DNA of 64,000 nt. Origin: Streptomyces avidinii (lineage in GTDB: Bacteria; Actinomycetota; Actinomycetes; Streptomycetales; Streptomycetaceae). Each line of letters starts with the position of its first letter. Positions within the stretch are counted from its first letter, which is position 1. The notes beneath the pieces are model-generated. The model saw nothing but the letters and a program-made list of their open reading frames with translations. It searched no databases and was not told the origin of the DNA. The position numbers and the translations under genes are program-made. Where the stretch lies: contig NZ_BMVL01000002.1 in NCBI RefSeq assembly GCF_014650695.1, positions 548,721 to 612,720 on the forward strand. The letters are read 5' to 3'. Shown here one piece after another: positions 1-8,754 of this stretch.

Positions 1-195
1 CCGTCGACCGGCCCATGAGCACGCACAGGTGTAGGCAGCGTCCATGGCGCGGAGCGCCGCGGGGTCCCCGGGCGCGACTCCGAGGCGGGCCCGGCGGCCC
101 CGCAACCGGGTCAGAACCTCCTCGACCCGGGTCCTGGCCGGCAGGATCCCGACGAGCGGTCCCGCCGGCCGCCCGGACGTACGAGCCGCCTCCAT
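1..195 (-). CDS. DUF5133-like protein, cut by the window edge
   Basis: Sixty-five codons are visible from an ATG at 195, running off the left edge. The end of the visible part (DAAYTCACSWAG) lines up with DDAIYTLCVLMGQ in the product at 31028-31534, and the preceding residues LPARTRVEEVL match its LMPTRTDAERAL. DUF5133 proteins are small Streptomyces proteins of unknown biochemical role, often next to GAF-ANTAR genes as here. No strong ribosome-binding site is visible before the ATG, so the start is uncertain. Inference: one of three related copies in this window (here, 31028-31534, and a remnant near 34050-34330). Confidence 0.5.
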   Translation of the reverse strand, partial: MEAARTSGRPAGPLVGILPARTRVEEVLTRLRGRRARLGVAPGDPAALRAMDAAYTCACSWAGRR

Positions 196-558
196 CGGTT
201 ACCGGCCGGAGACACGTGGGATCCCTTCCAGGGCGGGGCGGGGCGGGAGTCGTCCGCGGCGTGACGACGCGCTTACGGAAGGATTCCCGCGGGGCGCGCA
301 GTGGTACCTGCGGCACGCCCGTGCCCGTGGCGCGTGCGGGCTCCGGAATTTCCGTGGGGCGGCCACGGTTCGCCCGGCCCGAGCCATGGGATGGTGGGAG
401 GGATGGACCAGCCTGGTTCCGTCGTATCGAGGCTTCGGCGCCCCAGCCTGCCGTACGGGCGCCCCCTCGCGGCCTTCACGCGCCGGACATGTGCACGGCG
501 CCAGCCGTGCACCCGGACGAGGCCCTTGCGGGTCTGCTGTTCAAGGCTGCCGCCCCGT
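196..558. other. No recognisable gene
   Basis: This stretch between the DUF5133-like start and the first inverted-repeat element has long open frames on both strands, as expected at this GC content. I recognise no family, and no start with a convincing ribosome-binding site. Confidence 0.4.
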
Positions 559-722
559 GGGCCGTCTCTTCCGGATCTTGCCGGGCCCGCGACGCCCGGC
601 ACCGCACCCGGCCGCGTTGTCGGGGCGCCCGAGTACGCCCACTACAAGGGCGCCTCTCCGCCTTGCCGGACACGGCACCGGACGCCGCGGGCTCGGCCGA
701 CAAGATCCGAAAGAGACGGCCC
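559..722. mobile_element. MITE-like element, copy 1
   Basis: A ~164-bp unit whose ends are imperfect inverted repeats: it starts GGGCCGTCTCTTCCGGATCT and ends with the near reverse complement, finishing AAGAGACGGCCC. The terminal repeats pair for roughly 30 bp. The unit has no coding capacity for a transposase. Its reverse complement is nearly identical to 24952-25114: I count about six differences, including one 1-base indel. The flanks TG/CA extend the palindrome. These are the hallmarks of a non-autonomous element mobilised by a transposase supplied elsewhere. Confidence 0.75.
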
Positions 723-737
723 AGGTGGGGAAGCCCC

Positions 738-1010
738 GTGACCTCCTGTCTTACCCGAATCCAATTCCTGGGCGCCTACGCCGTACTGACCCCGTGTCCC
801 GGGCCCCGCACCGGCCGGGTCGCGGAATGCCGGAGCCGAATCACTCCGGCTCTTGCTCTGCTCCGGCCCGGCGTCACGTGTCTCGTCCTGGATGTCGGGT
901 ACCTCTCGGCCGCCGATGCCACCGATGTCCTGCCGGTCGTGCGGGCCTGGGCCACTCGGCGCTCGGTTTCCCTGGTACGGATCGGGCGCGATGATGCCCC
1001 GGGGCATCCG
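738..1010 (+). pseudogene. Possible STAS-domain remnant
   Basis: From a GTG at 738 (AGGTGGGG just upstream) the frame reads a STAS-like pattern: a strand-rich start, then VTCLVLDVGYLSAADATDVL, where anti-sigma antagonists usually have a beta-strand plus the DSSGL-type loop, then SVSLVRIG. The usual D-S-S motif is absent. The frame has no stop before 2015 and overlaps the GAF-ANTAR gene, so an intact gene here is unlikely. Weak call, supported mainly by the other STAS genes in this window. Confidence 0.25.
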
Positions 1011-1251
1011 CCCGTCCGCCTCGTCCACATCCCGCGCACCGCGGAGGAACGCTTGCTCCGGCCCCCGCTCGCGGCGCGGGTGATCGTGCAACGGGCTACG
1101 GGAATCCGCCTCGCGCACTGGGCGGACCCCCGTGCCGCAGCAGCTGACCGCCCCGGCAGCGGTGTAGGCGACAGTCACCCGGTCAATGGTGCAGGTGCTG
1201 GGCCCGATGAAGGAAGATGGGGTAACGGGCTGCCACTGGAGGTGAAGCGCC

Positions 1252-2019
1252 GTGGATCCTGTCCACCCCGACGACCTGCCTTCCGGGGGCGGCGGTCCGC
1301 TCCCACAGGACGGGGAGGAGGGCAGGCTGCACAGCGTGTTCAGCGGTGCGGTCGACGGCGTTGCCAGCCACGACGTGCCCGCTGCCCTGTGCCGGGCCTG
1401 CGTGGACCTGATGGACGTCACCGGAGCCTCGGTGTCGCTGTCCGGCGAGGACCCCGACATCCGCACCCTGTGGTGGTCGAGCGACGAAGTGGCCGGCCGC
1501 CTCGCCGAAGCCCAGTACACCCTGGGCGACGGACCCTGCGTCACCGCGCTCACCCACCTCGCCCCTGTCCTGGCCGCCGACCTCACCCGCGGGCCGGATG
1601 CCGCCCGCTGGCCCGTCTTCTCCCAGCAGGCCGTCGAACTGGGCGTGCGGGCGGTGTTCTCGCTGCCGCTGAACCACAGCGCCGTCGCGATCGGCACCCT
1701 CGACCTCTACCGCGACCGCACCGGCCCCCTCACCGAGAGCGACCGCTCCTTCGCGTTCCCCGCCGCCGACGCGATCACGACGGCCCTTCTCGCCCTCCAG
1801 GCGCAGGATTCCGGAGACGGCCTCGGAGCGTCCTGGCTGGACGAGGCGGAGACGGACCACGAAGAGGTCCACCAGGCCACCGGAATGATCATGGTGCACC
1901 TGGGAGTCGACCCCCACCACGCACTGGCCCGCCTGAGGGCCTACGCCTTCTCCCACGGACAGACCGTGACGGAGGCGGCTTTCGACGTCATCGCCGGAAG
2001 AATCAGGTTCCGTGACTAG
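1252..2019 (+). CDS. GAF-ANTAR protein (putative transcription antitermination regulator)
   Basis: The 255-residue product has a GAF-like sensor domain at about residues 25-175 (GDGPCVTAL, VRAVFSLPL) and a C-terminal ANTAR RNA-binding domain at about 198-250 (VHQATGMIMVHLGV, AFDVIAGRIRF). ANTAR proteins bind paired hairpins in nascent RNA and prevent termination; the ligand of this GAF domain is unknown. A GTG at 1252 is preceded by GGAGGTGA six bases upstream, which fixes the start. The next gene is a second GAF-ANTAR protein in the same direction, probably one transcript. A paralogue at 32845-33224 has lost most of its GAF domain. Confidence 0.85.
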   Translation: MDPVHPDDLPSGGGGPLPQDGEEGRLHSVFSGAVDGVASHDVPAALCRACVDLMDVTGASVSLSGEDPDIRTLWWSSDEVAGRLAEAQYTLGDGPCVTALTHLAPVLAADLTRGPDAARWPVFSQQAVELGVRAVFSLPLNHSAVAIGTLDLYRDRTGPLTESDRSFAFPAADAITTALLALQAQDSGDGLGASWLDEAETDHEEVHQATGMIMVHLGVDPHHALARLRAYAFSHGQTVTEAAFDVIAGRIRFRD

Positions 2020-2065
2020 CCCCGCCCCCACCCGCGGGCCTGAGGAGGGAAGCAGTGAAACCGGC

Positions 2066-2800
2066 ATGAACACCCGCGAGCGACAGCTCACCGAAGCGTT
2101 CGTAGCGCTCAGTGACACCCTCGCCGACGAAGTGGACGCACTCGTCCTCCTCGGCCGGCTCACCCGGCACAGCGTCGCCCTGACCCGCATCGACGCCGCG
2201 GGCGTCATGCTCGTCAATTCCCGCGGACACCTGCGCCCCGCCATTGCCACCGAGCACACGCTGGAACTCACCGAGATGTGGCAGGCCCAGATCCGGCAGG
2301 GTCCCTGCATCGACGCCTTCAACCAGGGCATCCCCGTGCACGCCGACGACCTCGAAGCCGACCGGGACCGGTGGCCCGATTTCGTTCCCCTCGCCCTTAC
2401 CGCCGGCTATCGGAGCGCCCACGCGGTGCCCCTGATCGCCCAGTGCCAGACCATCGGCGCCCTCAACCTCCTGGTCGGGCGGCCCACCCCCCTCGACGAG
2501 GCCGAGACACACCTGCTGCGCGCCCTCGCCGATGTCGCCACCACCGCGCTGATGACGTGGAAGAAGGACGGCCTCCGATCCGAGGACATCGTCACCTCCA
2601 CCCAGGCAGTTCTGTCCGGGAAGGCCGTCTTCGACACCGCCACCGGGATGCTCGCCGCGACCGCCGACATCACCCCGGCCCAGGCGGCCCGGCACCTCAG
2701 CGCCTTCGCCGACCGTCACCACCAGCGCCCCACCGAGATCGCCGCCGACATCGTCCAACGCCGCATCACGCCCCAGGCCGTGCTGGGCGAGCTGTCGTGA
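2066..2800 (+). CDS. GAF-ANTAR protein, second gene of the pair
   Basis: A 244-residue protein with a GAF domain (IRQGPCIDAF, GALNLLVG) followed by an ANTAR-type helical domain (ATGMLAATADI to about residue 235). I chose ATG 2066 because the paralogue at 33272 starts the same way (MxTRExQLTEAFVALSDTL). A GTG at 2012 overlapping the previous stop is also possible and would add 18 residues. It follows its partner almost without a gap, so the two are probably co-transcribed and sense related cues. About two thirds of residues match the 33272 copy by eye. Confidence 0.85.
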   Translation: MNTRERQLTEAFVALSDTLADEVDALVLLGRLTRHSVALTRIDAAGVMLVNSRGHLRPAIATEHTLELTEMWQAQIRQGPCIDAFNQGIPVHADDLEADRDRWPDFVPLALTAGYRSAHAVPLIAQCQTIGALNLLVGRPTPLDEAETHLLRALADVATTALMTWKKDGLRSEDIVTSTQAVLSGKAVFDTATGMLAATADITPAQAARHLSAFADRHHQRPTEIAADIVQRRITPQAVLGELS

Positions 2801-2912
2801 TGCCCACCGACGCGAGGGGGCGGTCGGTCCATAACGAGTCACCCTCACGCCCCAGTCGGCGAAGTCCTCAGATGTACAGGGACACGCCGACGCACAGGGG
2901 GGCCCGTCCGTG

Positions 2913-3150
2913 TCACCTGTGACCGTTCACGCCGGCCGCGATGAGGGAGACACCGATGCCCCGCAGCCAAACGTCCTTGACCAGGGCGATTCCCTGCTGT
3001 GTGGGACGCAGGCTGCCTTCTTCCCGTATCGGAAGCCGGGCGGCGGCCCAGTCGTATAGGCGTGGCCCTTTGGCGCCGTCGCCGCAGGAGAGCCGCTGCC
3101 ATGCTTCCTGCGGGGCCTGGCCGATAAGATCGGTCGATGCGCGGAGCCGT
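2913..3150 (-). pseudogene. IS701-like transposase remnant
   Basis: The minus frame ending at TGA 2913-2915 reads WQRLSCGDGAKGPRLYDWAA. This is the characteristic block of IS701-group (DDE) transposases of Streptomyces, where GAKG-x-R-x-YDWA precedes the last part of the catalytic domain. The homology stops after about 25 further residues and the rest of the enzyme is missing on both sides. There are no recognisable element ends, so this is a fragment of an old insertion. Confidence 0.55.
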
Positions 3151-3279
3151 CGGCGGCGCGATCGGCCGGGGCGAAGCCCGTCACGTCGGTTCGGAAGTAG
3201 ACATCATGCGGAGGATCTGCTCCCGTCCCCCACGATCGGCGCGTACTGCGTCCCCGAATAGCCTCTGCTCCGGGACCGG

Positions 3280-3590
3280 GTAGCGCGGTGGCCGTTTGCG
3301 AGGCGAGACCCAGTACACCCTGACGTCATCGTCGAAGCGGTCGGTGCGCGCCGGATGTCGTTCAGGGTGATCGGCGACAGCTGGGCTTTCCAGGCCCTTG
3401 CTGGGTGCCATGACGTCCGCGGCCACATGCCAGGGGTCGTGCTCCAGCAGCCCTGCGTACAAAACGGCCGGGTGGTGGGCCTTGAGCCACGCGGACTGCA
3501 GTGCGGGCACGGCGGCGGCCGCGGCGTGCACACGGAGAAGCCGTAGGAGCCGAACCCCTTGATGATCTCCCACACCTCTTGCAGGACCGT
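3280..3590 (-). pseudogene. Error-prone DNA polymerase DnaE2-type remnant
   Basis: Two minus frames together spell a stretch of a bacterial pol III alpha/DnaE2 polymerase. LQEVWEIIKGFGSYGF is in one frame, then HAAAAAVPALQSAWLKAHHP and AVLYAGLLEHDP in another, then SPITLNDIRR back in the first. Intact family members read GFGSYGFPxSHAxxFA followed by SxWLKxHHPxxFxxALL. At least three frame changes and loss of the rest of a ~1,100-residue protein make it non-functional. A DnaE2 of this kind would act in translesion synthesis. Confidence 0.6.
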
Positions 3591-3599
3591 TGGGGAGCC

Positions 3600-4119
3600 G
3601 CGCCCATGAACCACCTTCTGCGCTGAGGCCGTCGACACAATCGTCTTCAACGCCCGCCCTGCTCGCCCCGACCGTGCTGGGGGCCTGGGGGCCGCGCTCG
3701 GCCTGATCCCGCCGGCGGCCACCGTCCAGCCCGGCCGAGTCGGTGAACCTGATGGCTTCCAGCCCATCCCGGATTCCGAGCCGCGCTGCTGTGACCCGTA
3801 AGCCGGGCGCGCTGCGGTCCTCCGCAGCGTCAGCCAGACAGACAGACAGACAGACAGAGTGATGAAATGACGAACTGTCAGAACGTTTACACATAGTCCA
3901 GGGTTGCGTTCAATTTTCGAGTCTGGAACTGTCACTCGAGTAACTCACCCCCCTCACAGCGGACTTCGGAGCGCTACCCCTCCGGGCTTCACTGCCCGGC
4001 GCCTTGCCCCGGCGCGGCGATACGGACGAAATGCCTCCTTTGCGTGCTCTCTGCTCGTGGCTACGGCCCACGGAGGGCACCAGCCGCTTCGCCAGGACAA
4101 ACTGGGAGACCAGGCAACA
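3600..4119. other. Non-coding stretch and leader of the beta-helix gene
   Basis: I recognise no gene here. It holds the CAGA tandem repeat and then a relatively AT-rich segment around 3890-3930, which probably contains the promoter of the surface-protein gene that follows. No known riboswitch is evident. Confidence 0.35.
3835..3858. repeat. (CAGA)6 tetranucleotide microsatellite
   Basis: Six perfect tandem copies of CAGA, followed by GTG. Simple tetranucleotide tracts of this length are uncommon in high-GC Streptomyces DNA. It lies in non-coding sequence between the polymerase remnant and the beta-helix gene. Confidence 0.9.
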
Positions 4120-4192
4120 GTGAAACGCACGAGCACCCTCGCCCCTGACCGCAGCACTGCTCGCTTCATCCGCCCCCCTCGGCCTCGCCACC

Positions 4193-5737
4193 ATGGGAGC
4201 CGGTACAGCACACGCCGCGGCCCGCACGTACTTCGTCAGCCCCAGCGGCAAGGACAGCAACTCGGGCACGTCCACCCGAGCTCCCTTCCGGACCCTTCAG
4301 AAGGCCGCGGACAGCGTCGAGCCGGGCGACACCGTCTCGATCATGAACGGCACGTACTCCGAGCCTTCGGCGGGGTCGAACGTGGTGACCATCAAGCGCT
4401 CCGGCCTCTCCGGAGCCCCCATTACGTTCACCGCTCACCCCGGCCACCATCCGGTGATCCACCCGATGCAGGCGTGGAACGGCATCAGCATCCACGGCGC
4501 CTCCTACATCTCCATCAAGAACCTCGAGGTCAAGGGCAACAACGCAGCCCTCACCCTGGCCGGAGCAGAACGGGAATCCAAGAAGGGCGACCCCACCTAC
4601 AACACCAACTGCATCTCCGTGGAACAGGACCGGTCCACGGGCGCGCTGTCGCACCACGTCGAGGTGACCGGCAACGAGGTGCACGGCTGCGCCGACGGCG
4701 GCATATCGGCCATCGACTCCGACCACGTGACCATCTCCGGCAACCACGTGTTCGGGACCTCCTGGTACGCGGTGGACGCAACCAGCGGCATCTCCGTCCT
4801 GACCCCGCGCGACGTGGGTGGCGGCGACGCCGGGACGTACAAGATCCGCGTCACCGGCAATCGCGTCCACGACAACGAGACCAAGATCAAATGGGAGAAG
4901 TGCGGCTGCTACTCCGACGGCAACGGCATCATCATCGACACCCTCAAGGGCGACGCCGATCACCCCGCCTACAGCGGACGCGTCCTGGTCGCCAACAACC
5001 TCTCGTACGACAACGGCGGCTCCGGCATCCACTCGTACAAGAGCCAGCACGTCGACATCGTCCACAACACGGCCTACGCGAACGGGCGCAGCACCCGCAT
5101 GGAGAGCTACGCGAACATCTTCGCGCATGACAGTACCGACGTGCGGCTGCTCAACAACATTGCGTACGGCCGGCCGGGGCAAGCGACGAACAGCAAGTCC
5201 CGCAATGTGGACGTCACCTACGACTACAACGTCTACTTCGGCGGTAAGGCCCCCGAGGTCCAGGGCCCGAACGATGTCATCGCCGATCCGAAGCTCACCA
5301 AGGCGGGCACCGGCGCGGACGCGGACTTCCGGCTGAGCGAGGGATCCCCCGCCGCCGGCTCGGGTACGCCGTTCGCCGCCGTCACCACCGACTTCACCGG
5401 AGCCCGCCGGGCCGGCGGCGCGCCCGACCGGGGCGCCTACGGCTTGGGCGCCAAGAGCAGCGGCGTCCCGGGAAATGCCTCCGCCGCCTCCTCTCCCGGC
5501 CGGCAAGGGGACGCCCCCGCCGGGAGCGGCCGGTCCGCCGGAAGTGACCCCACCGCATCACCGGGCGTGCAAACCGGCGACGGCAGCAATGGCGGCTCCG
5601 GGCTGAAGCCGCACAGCGGAAGCGGTCCGCTCGCAGAGACAGGCGGCTCCGACCCTGTACTCCCGCTGGGTATCGCGGCGGTGGTTCTCGCCCTCGGCGG
5701 CGGTCTCCTCTTCGTGGCGCGGCGCAAGCGCTCCTGA
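4193..5737 (+). CDS. Right-handed beta-helix surface protein with LAETG sorting signal
   Basis: The product starts TYFVSPSGKDSNSGTS and carries repeated beta-helix rungs (GNEVHG, GNHVFG, GNRVHD, NNLSYDN), as in parallel beta-helix polysaccharide lyases and glycan-binding proteins. The tail has a Ser/Gly/Pro-rich linker, LAETG near residue 480, a hydrophobic helix and RRKRS, a standard sortase-anchoring signal. The substrate is not known; a carbohydrate is likely. In this frame the start is ATG 4193, just before the TAHAAA cleavage-like site. The expected signal peptide is encoded from GTG 4120 but in the +1 frame, ending with the CCCC tract at 4142-4145, so as written the protein lacks an export signal. 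This is either a real frameshift or a sequence error. Confidence 0.75.
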   Translation: MGAGTAHAAARTYFVSPSGKDSNSGTSTRAPFRTLQKAADSVEPGDTVSIMNGTYSEPSAGSNVVTIKRSGLSGAPITFTAHPGHHPVIHPMQAWNGISIHGASYISIKNLEVKGNNAALTLAGAERESKKGDPTYNTNCISVEQDRSTGALSHHVEVTGNEVHGCADGGISAIDSDHVTISGNHVFGTSWYAVDATSGISVLTPRDVGGGDAGTYKIRVTGNRVHDNETKIKWEKCGCYSDGNGIIIDTLKGDADHPAYSGRVLVANNLSYDNGGSGIHSYKSQHVDIVHNTAYANGRSTRMESYANIFAHDSTDVRLLNNIAYGRPGQATNSKSRNVDVTYDYNVYFGGKAPEVQGPNDVIADPKLTKAGTGADADFRLSEGSPAAGSGTPFAAVTTDFTGARRAGGAPDRGAYGLGAKSSGVPGNASAASSPGRQGDAPAGSGRSAGSDPTASPGVQTGDGSNGGSGLKPHSGSGPLAETGGSDPVLPLGIAAVVLALGGGLLFVARRKRS

Positions 5738-5766
5738 TCCCTGCGGATCACTTGGGGCGCCATGAC

Positions 5767-5806
5767 GTGGTGCCGGCCCCGCCCCCTCTCCAAGGGTCGG
5801 CACCAC
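5767..5806. terminator. Hairpin between beta-helix gene and tetR
   Basis: GTGGTGCCGGCCC pairs with GGGTCGGCACCAC, a 13-bp stem with one G-T pair and a loop of about 14 bases, 30 bases after the stop codon. No U tract follows, as is common for Streptomyces terminators. Confidence 0.5.
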
Positions 5807-5879
5807 CGCGCGCCCGCCGGGCACGCACTCACGAGCCCGGTTCGCCGAACGGGCCTCGGCCCCTGGCAGACTGGCCACT

Positions 5880-6515
5880 ATGGCGGCGGCAAGGCACCGG
5901 ATCGAAGCGGCGACACTCACAGGTGGGTCGGTACCCGACCCCCCGCGCGTTGCCTGGCGCAAACAGATGAGGCAGCGTGTATTGGATGCCGCTCGCGACC
6001 TCACGTGCGAAGCCGGCTGGGACCAGGTCAGCCTCTTGGCCGTCGCTGCCCGCGCCGAAGTGTCGCGGCCGTCGGTGTACAAGGAGTTCGGCAACCGCGC
6101 CGGCCTGGGCCGTGCGCTGGTAGTCCGTGAAACCCAGCAGTTTCTGGCGGGTGTGGCCGATGCCCTCTATCCCGGGGTGCCCGATTCCCATGACTGCCTC
6201 CGGGCAGCCATCCTCTACGTACTTGAGGAGGCCGAGAGCCAGCCCCTCATACGGGCCGTCGTCACAGCCGCCCGAAAGGGCTCCGACAGCCTCCTGCCCT
6301 ACCTCACCGCCCGAGCGGACCCGATCTTCTATGCCGGTCAAACCCTCGTCCAGGGCTGGCTGGCCACGCGATACCCGGAACAGCACACAGCTTCTCTGCA
6401 AATAGCAGCGGACGTCATCGTCCGCATGACCATCAGCCATCTCATCCTGCCGGCCGACGAACAACATCTCACCGCGGAAAGACTGGCGACTGCAGCCCTG
6501 AAACTACTGCAGTAA
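5880..6515 (+). CDS. TetR/AcrR-family transcriptional regulator
   Basis: A 211-residue protein with an N-terminal TetR helix-turn-helix at about residues 30-76 (RVLDAARDL, SLLAVAARAEVSRPSVYKEF). The C-terminal half is helical, as in the ligand-binding and dimer part of the family. The first ATG is taken; an ATG at 5968 would remove the unusual leader but leave the DNA-binding helices intact. It lies directly upstream of crtY on the same strand, with 310 bases between, so it may control the carotenoid genes. No operator was identified, so this link is inference from position only. Confidence 0.8.
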   Translation: MAAARHRIEAATLTGGSVPDPPRVAWRKQMRQRVLDAARDLTCEAGWDQVSLLAVAARAEVSRPSVYKEFGNRAGLGRALVVRETQQFLAGVADALYPGVPDSHDCLRAAILYVLEEAESQPLIRAVVTAARKGSDSLLPYLTARADPIFYAGQTLVQGWLATRYPEQHTASLQIAADVIVRMTISHLILPADEQHLTAERLATAALKLLQ

Positions 6516-6825
6516 GGAGCACTCGCGGGAAGGTGACACCCGCAGCCTCCGCACGGCGACCGGCACCCGGTTGCGCCGCCGCTCACACCCCACCGCCCCC
6601 AAGATGGGCGAGCACTTCGCCCGAACAGCCTCTGCTCCGTACGAGCGAGACGGGCCGGCTCTCCACCGGGCTTTCCCGCACCGCCGGCCTGCACCTCGTT
6701 CGGCAGTCCGCACCGGCTCTCCGGCGTGTGCCTTCCGCTTCCCGGGACGGGCGGGGTCACACTGTTTTCTGCATCCGTCCATACGCCCGGGTCGGAATAC
6801 GGAACGTCGCGCCGGAAGGCCCGCC
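6516..6825. promoter_or_regulatory. Leader region of crtYTU
   Basis: 310 bases between tetR and the TTG start of crtY. It must hold the promoter of crtYTU unless tetR is co-transcribed. I could not pick out a confident -35/-10 pair. Sequence in frame upstream of the TTG is open but does not resemble any CrtY N-terminus. Confidence 0.3.
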
Positions 6826-8037
6826 TTGAGCTGGAACGCTGATGTCACCATCGTCGGAGCAGGAGCAGCGGGGCTGTCCCTGGCGGCTCACCTGGCCGGT
6901 CCTCCCTCCGGGTCAGGGTTTCGGCCGAGCGTCTTGATGGTGGAGGCACCGCCGGGGCCCCTGCGTTCGCCGGACCGGACCTGGTGCTTCTGGGAGGCGG
7001 GCGGGGGGCCGTACGACCACCTGCTCGAAGGGAGTTGGGACCGGCTGCGCGTGTACGGGCCTGACGGGACGGTTGTCGACCGGTCATTGGGGGCTCTGAG
7101 GTACAAGATGCTCAGGTCGGGCCGCTTCGAGGAGGCCATGTCCGAGCGGCTGCGCACATCCGGGATTGCGGTGCGGCAGCTCACGGTCGAGCGGGTCACG
7201 GACACCGGTGACGAAGCTGTGGTGTGGGGCCGTGATGTGGCAGGGGTTGTATCGGGCCTTCGGTCGGGTCTGGTCTTCGACTCGCGGCTGCCCCCTCGGC
7301 TGCCGGCCGCCAGGACCACGCTGCTGCAGCATTTTCGAGGCTGGTTCGTCCGGACTTCGAAGCCGGTCTTCGATCCGAGTGCGGCCGTCCTGATGGATTT
7401 CCGTCTTCCCCAGCCTGCCCGCGGCTTGGCTTTCGGGTACGTCCTTCCCACCAGCTGCCACGAGGCTCTGGTGGAGTACACGGAGTTCTCCCCCGCCACC
7501 TTGGACGAAGTCGCTTACCAGCGCGCCCTGAGTCGCTACTGCGGCAGCATCCTGGAGTTGGGCGAGTACGTGGTGGGCGAGCAGGAACAGGGCGTGATTC
7601 CCATGAGCGACGGGCGCCTGCCCCGTCGCCATGCGCGCCGGGTCTTCCCCATCGGTGTCGCGGGCGGGGCGACCCGCCCGTCAACCGGGTACACATTTGC
7701 CGCGATCCAGCGGCACAGTCTGTACGTGGCCCGCGCCGTCCGGGAAGGACGCTCTCCGGCCCGCGTGCCGGCCCCGCACGCACTGCGGGCGCGGACGATG
7801 GACGCCGTGCTGCTGCGGGCCCTGGACACCGGCCGGGTTGACGGCGCCCGATTCTTCACACAGCTCTTCTCGTCCGTGCCGGCGGAACGGGTGCTGCGGT
7901 TCCTCGACGGAGCCACTTCTTTGTGGGAGGACGTCGGCGTGGGCATGCGTACGCCTGTGGTTCCCATGCTGCGCTCGCTGCTGGATCTTCCCCTGGTTCC
8001 TCGGTCCGCGTCTGCCTCTTGGCCGGTGCATCGCTGA
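6826..8037 (+). CDS. crtY: Lycopene beta-cyclase CrtY
   Basis: A 403-residue flavoprotein that would cyclise both ends of lycopene to beta-carotene. It opens with a Rossmann/FAD motif VTIVGAGAAGLSLAAHL and carries the CrtY-typical DRTWCFWE, a substrate-side motif of this family, then GYVLPTS and an RLPRRHARRVFPIGVAGG block near the C-terminus. I chose TTG 6826, with GGAAGG upstream, because the FAD motif begins within eight residues and upstream codons do not resemble the family. First gene of crtYTU, ten bases before crtT. Confidence 0.85.
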   Translation: MSWNADVTIVGAGAAGLSLAAHLAGPPSGSGFRPSVLMVEAPPGPLRSPDRTWCFWEAGGGPYDHLLEGSWDRLRVYGPDGTVVDRSLGALRYKMLRSGRFEEAMSERLRTSGIAVRQLTVERVTDTGDEAVVWGRDVAGVVSGLRSGLVFDSRLPPRLPAARTTLLQHFRGWFVRTSKPVFDPSAAVLMDFRLPQPARGLAFGYVLPTSCHEALVEYTEFSPATLDEVAYQRALSRYCGSILELGEYVVGEQEQGVIPMSDGRLPRRHARRVFPIGVAGGATRPSTGYTFAAIQRHSLYVARAVREGRSPARVPAPHALRARTMDAVLLRALDTGRVDGARFFTQLFSSVPAERVLRFLDGATSLWEDVGVGMRTPVVPMLRSLLDLPLVPRSASASWPVHR

Positions 8038-8046
8038 AAGGCTCCC

Positions 8047-8754
8047 ATGTCCCTGCTGCGCGACGATTCCCTGTCCGAGGCGTTCGACCACGCCGCGGCC
8101 CGCTATGACTGGATGGTTTCGGCGAGCCCCGGCTATCACGGGCACCTGCGCCGCTCTGCCCGGCGGCTGGGTCTGCCGGACGCCGGGCGCGGTGCCCGTG
8201 TCCTGGATCTGGGGTGCGGCACCGGTGCATCGACCGCTGCACTGTTGTCGGCGGCGCCGCTGGCCCACATTACGGGTGTGGACGCTTCTGCGGGCATGCT
8301 CGCAAGGGCGGCGGAGAAGCCGTGGCCTCCCGGTGTCCGCTTGATCGAGGCCTCGGCGGACCGGCTCGGTGCTGCGGGCGTCGAGGGACCCTTCGACGCT
8401 GTCTTCGCCGCCTACCTGTTTCGCAACGTGACCGACACCGACCGAACACTGAAGTCGGTGCGCGCCGTGATGGCACCCGGTGCCCGGATCGCCGTGCACG
8501 AGTACGCACTCAGCGGTAGGCGCATGGACCGGATGTTGTGGACGGCGGTGTGCCGGTCGGTGATCATCCCGCTGGGCAGGGCGGCTGGGGACGCGCGGTT
8601 GTATGAGCACTTGTGGCACAGCGTGCTGGGGTTCGACACGGCGGCTGAGTTCGCGGGAAGGATGCGGGAGGCAGGGTTTTCCCGGGTGCGGGTGCTACCG
8701 CTGCCGGGGTGGCAGAGGGGGATCACGCACACATTCGTCGGGGTCGCGGCGTGA
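8047..8754 (+). CDS. crtT: SAM-dependent methyltransferase CrtT
   Basis: A 235-residue class I methyltransferase of the UbiE-like type, with SAM motif I VLDLGCGTGAST near residue 58, GVDASAGML, and FDAVFAAYLFRNV at the post-I region. It sits between the cyclase and crtU, as in known Streptomyces isorenieratene clusters, where this gene is called crtT. Its exact substrate in the pathway is not settled from sequence. The stop overlaps the GTG of crtU (GTGA), so the two are translationally coupled. Confidence 0.8.
   Translation: MSLLRDDSLSEAFDHAAARYDWMVSASPGYHGHLRRSARRLGLPDAGRGARVLDLGCGTGASTAALLSAAPLAHITGVDASAGMLARAAEKPWPPGVRLIEASADRLGAAGVEGPFDAVFAAYLFRNVTDTDRTLKSVRAVMAPGARIAVHEYALSGRRMDRMLWTAVCRSVIIPLGRAAGDARLYEHLWHSVLGFDTAAEFAGRMREAGFSRVRVLPLPGWQRGITHTFVGVAA

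Noticed and set aside
15..2015. 666-codon plus frame spanning the left end
   Set aside because: It overlaps the well-supported GAF-ANTAR gene and most of its sequence is Arg/Pro-rich; high GC content gives such frames by chance. Only a STAS-like piece near 738-1010 seemed worth noting.
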